From Undaria pinnatifida (Eukaryota; Sar; Phaeophyceae; Laminariales; Alariaceae): 64,000 nucleotides of DNA. Each line of letters begins with the position of its first letter. The stretch's first letter is position 1. The stretch is from NCBI GenBank assembly GCA_012845835.1, contig JABAKD010000020.1, positions 3,110,936-3,174,935 on the forward strand. The letters are read 5' to 3'. Under the pieces are notes generated by a model. That model was given only the letters and a program-made list of their open reading frames with translations. It ran no database searches and was not told where the DNA came from. The translations under genes were made by a program, and so were the position numbers. This document shows, one piece after another, positions 1-10,582 of the stretch.

Positions 1-100
1 AGACAGCAGCAAAAGAGACAGCAACAACGATTAACACAAAAAACGGCAGCAGCAACAGCAACATCACCACCAAGGAGCAACCCAACAAACCCCTCCCCCC

Positions 101-322
101 TGTTGACTTGGGATTATCAGTATGACAGTTACTTATCAGTTTCGTGCCGGTTCGGGCTATTGGACTATTATTGGGTGCCTAGTAGTACCTGGCTGGCGTT
201 CTTGGTGGTAGACTGCTGTGAGCTATCACGAACGAGTTCACTCTTCTCGACTTGCCTCTACCTTGTGGTTGGGAGACGTAATACAATAACTTGAAACCTA
301 CTCCTCTTGGAGCTAACGAACA
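101..322. repeat. Left LTR, 222 bp
   Basis: Direct repeat partner of 2772-2993, with identical length and TG...CA ends. It is followed by ATTTACAGGGAACC, where a primer-binding site would lie; I cannot match this to a tRNA. Confidence 0.7.
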
Positions 323-2771
323 ATTTACAGGGAACCGATTCGGTCTAGCCTCAAGGGGGATCTAAGGGTCAGCAGTATTGCAACAGGGCCACATGCTCTC
401 GAAGAAGCCGAAGGAACGAAAGCGCAGGCGATCGGAAGATGGCAAATCTCACAAGGAGGCAAGGTAAGGATGCGCCATGTTTGTGGAGCCAGCCTTTTTG
501 GAGACGAGCGACAACGAGCAGCAAGGCGCAAGGAGGAGTCCGGTGGAGAGAAGAGAGCCACCGCTGGTATGGCAGGAGATATGCTGTACCGCCATCGTCG
601 GGATTCTTCGATGGTGTAAGAGGGAGGGCAGCTTGATAGGCGAGATGTCTTCTGACCTAGAGATGATGTTGTGGTGGAGACGTCGTTTTCAGGGAGAAGT
701 CACTGCTGCTGTAGACTAGGTATAGCAACAGTAGCTTAAGTCCTACGTGAGGCAAAACCGTAGGCAGGGAGTAGCAGCAGCTTATGTCCATGGTGGAAGC
801 GTAACCTAGGACAACCCCACCGTATACAGCGGACAGGGGGGTTTACGGCAGCAGCTAAAAGCCCTATGGCGGAAGTACAGCCGTAGGCACCCTCGCCGTG
901 TGTTGCGAGCGGGGGACTTCAAGTCGCACGGCATCTATTCCGTTTGATTTGCCGTACGCACTCTACTTGAGAAGGTTGGTTGTGGAGGCAGCAGATATGG
1001 GGTTATCTGCATATTCCGCGACAAGTCGCATGGCCGCCAGCCGTGTGCACCCTACCAGGGGAGTGATGTGGTAGGGCAAAGTTGCGCGGCATAATAGCCG
1101 CGTGCTTCCTGCTGCTGGTAACAGTGGTAAGGATGGACGTGGGGAAATCGTGGGCTGTCTACAGCAGTACCAATTAACGATGGGGTTTCGTCCGGGCAAC
1201 AAGTCGAGCGGCATAGCCGAACGCACGCCATGATACGCAGCAGCAACAGCAGCAGCGGGAGAGGTCGTGGAGGGAGCAGGTCGGTTCATTATTTCGCCAG
1301 CCAGAGGTTTATGGTTCGGCAACATTGCGGGGCGCGCGGGGGGGAACAGGTCTGATCAAAGTGGCGAAGATATGTTCACGATGGATTCATTTTTTGATTG
1401 AAATATTGTTTTTGGTTGAACATGACGTTTATTTATTTGCGATAAGGGTGAAGACCCGTAAATAATAGGCGATTCATTTGCGGTGGGGTGAAGACCCGCA
1501 GATAGTATCATCTAAGATTCGGTCCGGATGGTACACGTAGCCTTTTTCGCCTGGTAGTTTTGAAGTGTGTTGTCATGTTCAAATTAAACAGTCTTTGTAC
1601 ATCCGAAAAACTTGTAGTGTTTTTCTGGTGTAGACAGGACCAGAAGGAGCTGATATACATACGATAATGATTTGGAGAAAAGGGTACGTAGGTGCACCTT
1701 ATTGAGAGGTGTACTACTGATGTATGGTATTGATGGTGGCACTAATTGTATTGAATGTTGCGGGAATCTTTTGTTTTTGGAGGTGATCTTCTGATTGATT
1801 GCAAAGTAAAGGAGGGTGAGCATCTTTATGATTTGATTGGTTGTTCTACCAACAGTATCATTTTGCGAATGCTTGTTCGCAATGGAAAAGTGAAACATGA
1901 AACGTTTTGGCGATGATCAAATAGTTTTGGAAGCTGGAAGGGTTTGGGTTGTCCGTATCGACGGTGGCGGCATTCTATTGTTTCTTTATTCGACTACTTG
2001 GAGCTATGGCGAACAAAAGCCAAAAAGGGAGTATTTTCGGTTTAATGATGGTTTGCAACTGACCATTATTTCGGGCAATTAAGGTTGTTACCGAGGATTG
2101 GTTACACTGGCTTATACCTGGTAGGTTTTGCTGGTATCTCTTGTTTATGGTTGCCTACGTGTGTTGACGAGATGGAATGGAGTATCCTTCTGACCGTACA
2201 GTACAGGACATACTGGTCTCAAAATGAGAGATGCAAAGTCATAGTCATTGAATTACTGATGTTTTTCCGAAACATAATTGGTGGTTGCAATCTTGTTTGG
2301 GAATTCGAAGGATGGCATATTTTCATAATTTGATTTAATTCACAAGCAAGATATTTTGCATTTGTTTTGCAACGAAAAATGGGGTGGCTTGTGGATGGAC
2401 AGATACTATTTGTATCAGGGAGGGCGTAGGCTAATTTTCGCGGCGGATAAATTATGTGCTTGCGGACAAGAATTTATGCTATTTTTTACCGGTATGATCT
2501 GTGTATCTATGGCGGTAGTAGGGGACAACGGGAGACCTTTGTCCGGGTGACCTCGCGATCTCTGGCATTTCATCTATCGCATTAGTTTTTGCGCTGTAAG
2601 GCGCGGCTGTTGTAATCTCTTCTTGTGATTACAATTGTTGTAGGTGGGAGTATGGAAGAGGTTTTCGCTCATGAAGATAAGTTTCCTCTTGCCATTTTTT
2701 CGTTGTTTTTTTAGGTGACGTAATTGAGTCCATTGTTTATTCGTCACTGTCTTGTGAAGAATCCGGGAGGG

Positions 2772-2993
2772 TGTTGATTTGGGATTTTGAGTATGACAGT
2801 TACTTATCAGTTTCGTGCCGGTTCGGGCTATTGGACTATTATTGGGTGCCTAGTAGTACCTGCCTGGCGTTCTTGATATTAGACCGCTGTGAGCTATCAC
2901 GCACGAGTACACTCTTCTCGACTTGCCTCTACCCTGTGGTTGGGAGGCGTAATGCAATGACTTGAAACCTACCCCGCTTGAAGCTAACGAACA
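2772..2993. repeat. Right LTR, 222 bp
   Basis: Direct repeat partner of 101-322. It is immediately followed by a C-run that includes the putative CCCCC target duplication. Confidence 0.7.
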
Positions 2994-3032
2994 CCCCCCC
3001 CTCCTCCCCCCCTCATCAACTCCCCTCCTTAC

Positions 3033-6000
3033 CTGCTGGACACCTCCACCGACCCGCGCCCCTCCCATTCCAACTCCGCCTCCACGCCAGCAACTCTCCT
3101 CATCCCCACACTCCACACCCCCGCTTCTACTTTCGCCCCCGCTCCTCCCCCCCGCTCCCCTTGAGAAGGCCAAAATACATGCGCCGCAGCATCACCGCCA
3201 CCTCCTCCGGCGGCCCACAAGCCGTTAGCTTCGCCAGAAAAGGCAGCCTCGTTGTCGGTAACCAGCGCTATTCTAGGGATCCCGCCGGCGGCGACAGCGG
3301 GGGTGACCGGGGGTCCACCGGGAACCCGGTAGGACGAGACTACCTGTTTTTGTTTGTGTTTTGTTTAGTGTTTTTTTGTTGCGGTTCACCGGGAAGGAGA
3401 AGCGCAACCAAGGCACGGAAACAACAGGGCGGGGGGGTGGGCGGGGGTTGCTTGAGGAGCACGAGAGGGGTCGGTAAGCGAGCTCCGTTGTTCATGACTT
3501 CCGGCGCATTTCGTGTGATGTGCCGGTGTTGACTACCAGGTATGAGTCTACTCGTGCAAGTGAAAGATTATTTTAACTCAACTTTCCAAATCGCTTACCC
3601 CCACATCGAGAAAGCAGTTATACAATGATCGAACAGTTCCAGGCACGCGGCTAACGTGATCAATATCAACATGTTGCCGCCTCTCTGCCGTTTGGTGTTA
3701 TTTGTTAGCCGTACTCGTGACCCCTTTCGGCCGAACATACGCGGCAACATTGAGTGTGTCTGGCGCATCGCTAGGAAGACGAGAAGAGTCTAAAATAACA
3801 AACAAGCGCAGACAACCAATCTTCTGAAATAATTCGGATCTCAGTGCCATGGAAATATAAGCACCTGACACCTTACAACCCGGCCTTTTTTTCGTTTGGG
3901 ATGTTTTTCCTACCTGTCTGTAGAGTCCTTGTGCTTATTCGCCACCTCTAGATTACGGCAATCATCTATCAGCACAATGTGAGATCAACCCCAACATGGC
4001 GTAACATGGAGTTCACTGAAAAAAAAGGATCAACTCAACCCGGGCATGAGCGCCGGTCCCCCTCCAAAAACAACGACGACAACGACAACAACAACAACAA
4101 CAATAGGGAGTCGATGTCCAAAACGAACCTTGACGGAGACAGAACTTCCAACCCAAGAAGCTTCCTCTGAAGAAACCCTGACGGCGTGAACAGAAAAAGC
4201 CCCTTCCTGCCCCCCTCCTCCTCCACCCCCATCCACCGCCACTGCCAACACAAGCACCTCCAAACCCCAGTCGGGGCACCCCTCCGCCCCCGGGGAAGGG
4301 CCGCTCGTACCAGCCCCTGCTAGCGCCAGATCCAACAAGCACGCCTTTCTAACTCCCAGAGCGTGCTGAACCTGGCCAATCAGCGACTGCCGCGCCTCCA
4401 GCGTATCCGTCCCAGCACCTCCCCCCTGCCCCTGCGTAACGCTCCAAACCTCCAGGGTTTCACTTGTAAGGCGCAGCACCCGGGAGGGAGCAGTGGCGGG
4501 GCTCCCCGCTGGAGGACGCACAACGGTAAGGTTGACCACGGGGGTGGCATAGGCGGGTCCCGTGGACGCTGCTGCTGCCGCCGCCGCTGCTGCTGCGGAA
4601 GCAGCCGCCGCGGACGCCGATACAGCTGGAGGCTCCGCCGGCGCAGCAAAGGTTTTCTTTCCAATGAAGCTCTGGAGCGTCCAAGAAAAGGGGGGGGGGG
4701 GGGGGGGGGGGGTGATGCGTTGAAGAAATCTAGAAATCTGAGTGTGTAGGACAGTGAGTGAGGGAGTGAAGGAGTGGAAGCGGGCTGGTGCGGGGGCGTG
4801 GTGGGGTGGCAGAAGAGCGGCATGGCAGCATGACGTTAGTTTTCTCCTGTGTAACCCCCGCCACCGCGGTGAAATTTGGTCGCATTATACTGTAGGAAGA
4901 CGTGTATGCTGTGCAATCGTCACAGATGTGTACACACGCATGAGAGTCATAAGTAGTACCAGGTACAAGGTTCCCCTCCTGGAAGTGCCCAGGGGGAGGC
5001 AGAACAGCAAAAGATAGGTGGAGGGTTACGATCGCAAGCTCCGACAAAAACACTTAGCCACAACAGTACAGCACAGATGGATGTGCCGCACACGCAGGGC
5101 GTTGCCTGTTAGTGATGCCGGGCGGCAGCGTTGTAATCTTGTACTTTCTGCATGTTTTCTGTTGTCCATTGGTGTAATTTTGGGCTGCGTTCATGAGAGG
5201 GTAAAAAACCGACACAATCCTGCGTAGGTGAAATAAGGCCTCTCCGTACAGAAATCCCGGGGATAGCTCGTATTCGCCCCCGCCGGCAAAAAGCTTTGAG
5301 GGCACGCCAAGCGCGACACTCTGCACGGATCGCGCCCAAACCGATCACAGTGACCGGGCGAAAATTCCGTGTCCACCCACTTGGTGTTTTGGCTGAGATT
5401 GCGCGTACGATGAGATATAAGCGAAAACAAACGTAGTCTTCACAAATATAAATATAGTGCTCACATGTGTAATTGTAACAGAGTGTAACGCTTTTGGGCG
5501 GCCACAAACGAAAAACCCACTATCCCGGCGGATCCATCTACCTACCCAATCATCCAACCAACCATTAATAACTACCGAACTAACCAACCAACCAATCAAT
5601 TAACCACCAAACAAACCATCAAAGCCACAACAACAACAGCCACTCACCCCCATGCGCCTAATGGTCGAAAAGGAGAGGCCTAGCATCGAAGAGCTCTGCG
5701 CCAGCAGGCAAGGCTGAGCCAGGCCAGGCCTAACGCGCACGACTCCCCCCTCCGAAAGGCCGCACAGGAAGTCTGCCGGTCCGACAGAAGCGATTCGCGT
5801 CACCTGAATCGGCGAAAAAGGGAGGGAGGGGTAGTCATGTTTATGACATGGCCCAGATTCGGCAAAGTGGTCGATAGTTCTCATTACCTCTAAATTCCAA
5901 GAAGTTTCCAAGCAGGACGGGGTTGACTGCATGATTGCTTGATTTTATAGCTATGTTAGTAAATCACTTCATTGATTCCTGGTTGATCGCTCCATGAATT

Positions 6001-9000
6001 GATTGATTACTCTCAGCGGAACCAACCCGCATTTCCTTCGAAACGCAGTCACCCACCACACCGCAGCCATGTCGGCCATCACCTCCCCTCCTCCCCCCCT
6101 ACCTCCACACCTGAACCAAACCCCCAACCCGCCCTCACCGACTGTCCCGGAGCTACCGAGCGTGCGTCGACATCCGTGAACCGTCGCGGGCTGTACAAGT
6201 CAGGCCAGTACCGCGCCAACCCAGTGGGCGAAATGAACAACAGCTCCCTCTTGCCACCACGAGCATCCCACGGCGGCGTGAGTGAAACCAAGTCGGCCGC
6301 TTCCACGGGTACTGCATGCAGCAAACAGGAACGGTACGGGAAACACGAATAACAAGCGACACCCAATGAGCGACGAGCGCCACGCAACAGACGATACCAA
6401 CAAGCAATAAGCGACAAGCGGCAATCGATACGCGATACCGGTAAGCGATAACTAACAAGCGACCGGCAACGACCGACAACCGACAACCAGCAGGCATTAA
6501 GCGACAAGCGATAACCGGTAACCGATAACCGGTAAACCAATACGCAATAGACGATAATCAACACGCGACAATAGACAATCGATACGCGAACCCACCCTAC
6601 GTTTACGCACACTCTCTCTTTATCTTTTCTCTTTATCTCACTCTCTCCCTTTTCCTCCTTCCCCCACGCCTTCTCTCTCTCCCTCTCCTATCTCTCTCTC
6701 GCCTTGAAGCGGTTCCATGGCCGCGAGCTCTTGAGCCATGGTGGGGTGGTCGAAGCGCAGGCAGAACTGGTCGGCGCTGGCCGCCGCCCCAGCCCTCTCG
6801 GCGCTGACGGTCCCCTGCTCCCACGCCAGCACAGCTCCGTCCGCACACAGGAACGCCCATCTGAGTTATCGAAAGAGCGTCACAAAAACGTCGCAAAAAC
6901 GTCGCAAAAACAACAACAACAACAACAAACACGTCATCAGTACGCAGAAAACCAGCCAACAAACAACGAAACGGCGCTGAGGACAACCGCGATAAATACC
7001 GAAAGCAGAAGATGTCGATATCCGATTCGTGCGGCGTGCGATAGTTTGGGGCATCTACGCACCAGGGGCGGAATCCCCAGCCCCCACCTATGCACACCAG
7101 TCAACCCCAGCGAAAACCAACCCCCGATTATATCCCCTCGTCCTGCCCCCCGTCCAACACACTTAACGAAGCCCACATCTGTCCAAAACCTTGAGGACGA
7201 TCACGCCCCTCCCCTAGCCCCAACCTGCTCCCCAAACTCCCAGCCTACACCCCGTCTCACCCGTGACTCAGCACCCTCCCCGAGCAGGATCCACCAGCGG
7301 AGGAAGCCGCAGCGGCCACCGCCGCCGGCACGCAACCCGCTCTGACCACCGCATGACTATCCGTCTCCATCAAAACAGCGGGGGTCGGGGCGCTAAGGTT
7401 GCTACAGCTGGTAGAGCTCTGAAAGCCGTGGGAGTACGGGTCCGCGGCGGGGAAAGGGGGAGGAGGAGGAGAAGCTTCTCCCGAGCGCCTGCTTCTCAGA
7501 GAGTACCCCTGCCCGTTGTTGAAGCGCTGGAGGAGGCGGTAGAGGAGGGGGGGGGGGTCCAGTACGAGCGTGTACGACTTGGCCCAGTTTCGACAAAATG
7601 GTTGATATGATAGCGAATACAAAATCCTCACTGTAATTCCAGGAAAGTTGTCGCCAAAAACATTGGAGCAATCGCTGAGGGATCAAGCAAGGGTCAAGGG
7701 CATTTCGCGAGGTGCCTGGCTTGCTGCATTGCGGCCTGTCTATTCGAAAGCCCCAAGCAGATGTATTTTTTTGTCTTACGTACACAAGGGTTGTCTACAA
7801 CAGCGTCTACTGGTTCGTGCATCGCCTGTGGGCACGAGCTTGTTGTGGTCGAAATGATATATGATAAGTTACGGCGTTGGATGGGTACCTTCTGAGGCAA
7901 CACTTCTTGGTACGAATCTACCTGGGTATGAGTACTATTATGGTCGGTGCCCAAGCGCGTCGCCGTTGACTGCGCACGTACGAGCACTCGGATAGGATGT
8001 CTATATCTTGATCTCCAAGCTTTAAATTGTACCTGGTCGTATGGCAGCGTATATCCACTAACTTAAGGCCATTTCTTATGCAGTCGGATTTGTCAGTCGA
8101 AAACGGCCTTTTTCGACTGAAGCCCCAATCGGGCCTTCTTACGCAGTCGAAAAAGGCTGTTTCGACTGAGAATTCCGACTGGCGGATCCAGTCGAAAAAC
8201 TCAGTCGAAAAAGTTTTACACGTGTTTTTTGAACCGATCGCATCGCTCATCCCACCACCAAACACACCCACACGGCCACACGGCCACACGGCCACACACC
8301 CATACCAAGTACCACACTGCAGTATCATACAAGGCGCTGGCGCTGGCTTGGCTATCCCTGCTGTTGCTTCTCGCAGCAAGTCAGCGTGGCGCATTCCTAG
8401 TTTTGCTCGCCAGCAGCGTGTATCACACGACGGCAGCAGCGCGCGGTCTCGATCCCATGCTGCCAACAACGGCTGCGGCTGCTGTAGCTTTGGCGGCTCT
8501 CGGCTGAGTGCAACTCCACGAACGTAGCTTTGGCGGCGTTCGGCTAAGCCCAAAGCCACCAACTCGCTGGGACGAGGGTTCGCCGAGCCGTTGCTCGCGG
8601 AGAAAGCGCGAAGCACAGAGCTGCCAACCGATTTCGACTGCTGTACAGCAGTACTCCCTCACACCAACCGCCTCTAGGAAGAGCACAAAAACTATAAAAT
8701 CGACTCGACTGACGATAAGAAGGAGGACCAGAAGAATCCAGTCCAAAAAAAGTCCAGTCGAAAAGGGCCGTTTTCGACTGGCGGAATCCGACTGCATAAG
8801 AAATGGCCTAACAACCCAACGCCATGTATCTGTATCCATAAAAATGCCTCATGCATGAATGCCGTACTCATGTACCCGGCGGGTACACCTGGCACACAGA
8901 TACCTGGTACATACAGCAGAGTGAACGTGAACCGAGACGGCCTCTATCTGTTCGTATGGGGGCATGGCTGCGCCGTGCGAGTACAGCAGCAGTACTCGTG

Positions 9001-9581
9001 TACCAGAGTATTTGACGGACTCCCAACTTCGTCTGAGACAACATCTTCGAAATACGCAATGTCCACCCAATTAATTAACGTCCAATCGCCCCCCTCTTCA
9101 GCCATCACGACCGTTTATCCATTCACAGATGTAAACAGCAGGAGCTACTCGTATTTGTGCATGCTACTGCTGTGTACCATGTACCGGCATATATATGTAC
9201 GGGCAGCAAGCCTCTCGCCAAAGTTGCCTGTGCGAGCACCGCTCAGCGCCTAAGCGCCGCTATTAATAGAGTGTTTTGAAATCTATCACTTGTAACCAAA
9301 CATTAACAGCTGCAGCTACGATACCAACGTGCGCCCGGTACCTTGCATCTGCAATCAAGTACCAGCATCATGTTTCCGGTGGCTGGCATCGTTCAAGTGT
9401 AGGGACTAGTAGGGATACCACGAATGCCGGGCGAGCCCGCTCGTGCGTAAAGCGGAACACGCACCTTGGCCTGGGACGTTCTGGCGTGGAGGTCCTCTGT
9501 CGAGGGATCGCCGCTTCGGCTCTTGACCACGAAGAAGCCAGGCACGTCAAGAGTGTCCGCGTCTGATGAAGAAGACGACAT
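3033..9581 (-). CDS. NUP133: Nup133-like nucleoporin, N-terminal beta-propeller (5' part of gene, seven exons)
   Basis: Exons read on the minus strand: 9581-9465, 7526-7261, 6860-6703, 6311-6139, 5803-5648, 4671-4129, 3343-3033. All join in matching phase and give about 574 codons. The start is the ATG opening MSSSSSDADTL. Nup133 hallmarks visible are GWAFLCADGAVLAWE (exons 2/3 junction), an FISPTGLARYWPDLY strand (exon 4), a VGPADFLCGLSEGGVVRV segment (exon 5), and LRLTSETLEVW with a following LLDLAL (exon 6). Nup133 is a scaffold member of the Y complex of the nuclear pore; this part corresponds to its membrane-facing propeller. Donors are GTGCGT, GTGAGA, GTGAGG, GTGAGT, GTTCGT and GTAAGG; intron 3 appears to use a GC donor (AAG|GCGAGA). 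The helical C-terminal half must lie left of the window beyond the LTR element. Nup155 is the main alternative identity. Confidence 0.7.
4690..4712 (-). promoter_or_regulatory. C-homopolymer polypyrimidine tract before nucleoporin exon 6
   Basis: On the minus strand an uninterrupted run of about 23 C lies roughly 20 bases upstream of the CAG acceptor of exon 6 (exon starts 4671). A shorter C-run precedes the exon 2 acceptor as well. Confidence 0.5.
6361..6600. repeat. Degenerate AAGCGACAAGCGATAACCGG-type short-word repeat in nucleoporin intron 3 and flank
   Basis: About 240 bp are built from variants of the words AAGCGA, CGATA and AACCGG without a strict period. It is non-coding, next to the exon 4 acceptor. 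Confidence 0.5.
8067..8808. mobile_element. Non-autonomous PIF/Harbinger-like element (MITE), copy 1
   Basis: 742 bp with terminal inverted repeats beginning GGCCATTTCTTA and continuing through an AGTCGGA and GTCGAAAACGGCC block. It is flanked on both sides by TAA, a 3-bp duplication typical of PIF/Harbinger. It has no transposase. Subterminal parts are dense in the word AGTCGAAAA. It lies in intron 1 of the nucleoporin gene. A second copy is at 41084-41871 in the same orientation. Confidence 0.75.
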
Positions 9582-10106
9582 TGTCTTACAACGTCTCCGT
9601 AACACCCACACAGAGGGGATCCACGATAGCTCCTCCTTTAGGTCGCTATTTCAGCGTTGACAGTGAGCCACGCCCGGGATATCAGCAGTGGTTCAAAACT
9701 TGCTCCCGGCTCTTGTCTCTCACGTTGTAAAAGCAAGGAAGGGTTTCAATGTTATGTATCGGCATGCCTTAGGAGGGCTTTGGTTTATTATTAATGTGCT
9801 CGTACCGCGTACCGCGCGCGTCTTCAGTCTTCATGTGGCATATGGTAAAATGGTGGTGGTGGGTTGGTGTGTTTTTTATACAGTATAAATATATAACCAC
9901 GTCAGCTGTGAGTTTGACGAATTTAGGGTCGATACTCATATTTTGCAAGCTGTGTACTAGACTAGACTATACCGATCGCCCGTCTTTACTTTGTTTCGTA
10001 AATCAAAACCAACCTAAGTTGATACATACGTACCTGGTGGTATTATTGTTGCCTATTACTTCGAAGTATGTTACTGTTAAGTTAGTGCGGTATTATTTAT
10101 AGTTCG
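9582..10106. other. 5' flank of the nucleoporin gene; no gene seen
   Basis: No coding stretch is supported. Around 9895-9990 there is a degenerate piece of the dispersed family also seen inverted near 49330-49380 and at 62220-62310 (words GTCAGCTGTGAGTTTGACG and TTTAGGGTCGATACTCAT). Confidence 0.5.
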
Positions 10107-10290
10107 TTTGACCACTTGCAAAAGGTTAACCGATAGCTTACCCAAACTAAGTCTTATAACACTGAAAGGGCGGGATAGCAGGTCGGCCGGATATACCGGC
10201 GGACGTGTCAATATCCAACCAGTTTCATTTCCTGGGTATACCGGAGAGAGTATTTTTCAAGTTCGATCATGGGGAAAGTCGTAAAAGCTT
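10107..10290 (-). repeat. Partial copy of tRNA-tailed dispersed repeat, downstream side of the non-LTR element
   Basis: Closely matches 17368-17560 in the same orientation (GTTTGACCACTTGCAAAA through GAGTATTTTTCAAGTTCGA). The two copies bracket the whole retrotransposon block. Confidence 0.6.
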
Positions 10291-10582
10291 ACTGGTACCA
10301 CAGGTATTATTTTTTGCCCTCCGACAATATAGGGTAGATGCCGTTCCGATGTAAATCGAAAATCCTTCCATAAAGCAGCAGTGTAGTACCTATGAAATCG
10401 AATGATTGCAACATGAAGTAGTGGTATCTTCCGCCAACCATTTCCCCATTTCCTTTCCCCCCATATTCTCCTTTTATATCTACTGTTTCCTTTCCCAGGC
10501 CAGTGGCCGTAGTCCTCCCGCTTCTTCCTCCCTTCCCCTCGCGGCCTGACGATCCCTCAGAGATAGCGTATATCGATGAACT

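Larger units (their letters stand above)
101..2993. mobile_element. Small LTR retroelement without coding capacity (TRIM/LARD-like)
   Basis: Two direct repeats of 222 bp (101-322 and 2772-2993) bound this element. Each begins TGTTGA and ends CGAACA, the usual TG...CA ends with short inverted termini. I count about 17 mismatches between them by eye, so the insertion is not recent. Each side is flanked by CCCCC, which fits a 5-bp target duplication but lies in C-rich DNA and is therefore weak. The 2.45-kb interior has only short ORFs (longest about 120 codons) and no recognisable gag, protease, integrase or reverse transcriptase, so it would need proteins from elsewhere. A purine-rich GGGAGGG run just before the right repeat could be a polypurine tract. 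It lies about 40 bp past the 5' splice site of exon 7 of the nucleoporin gene, that is, inside its intron. Confidence 0.7.

Noticed and set aside
5200-5330. Possible extra nucleoporin exon (acceptor GATCCGTGCAG, reading SVALGVPSKLF)
   Set aside because: It would be in phase, but joining exon 5 directly to the exon at 4671 gives a more natural family sequence (RRMG followed by SFIGKK), and this stretch has no convincing donor.
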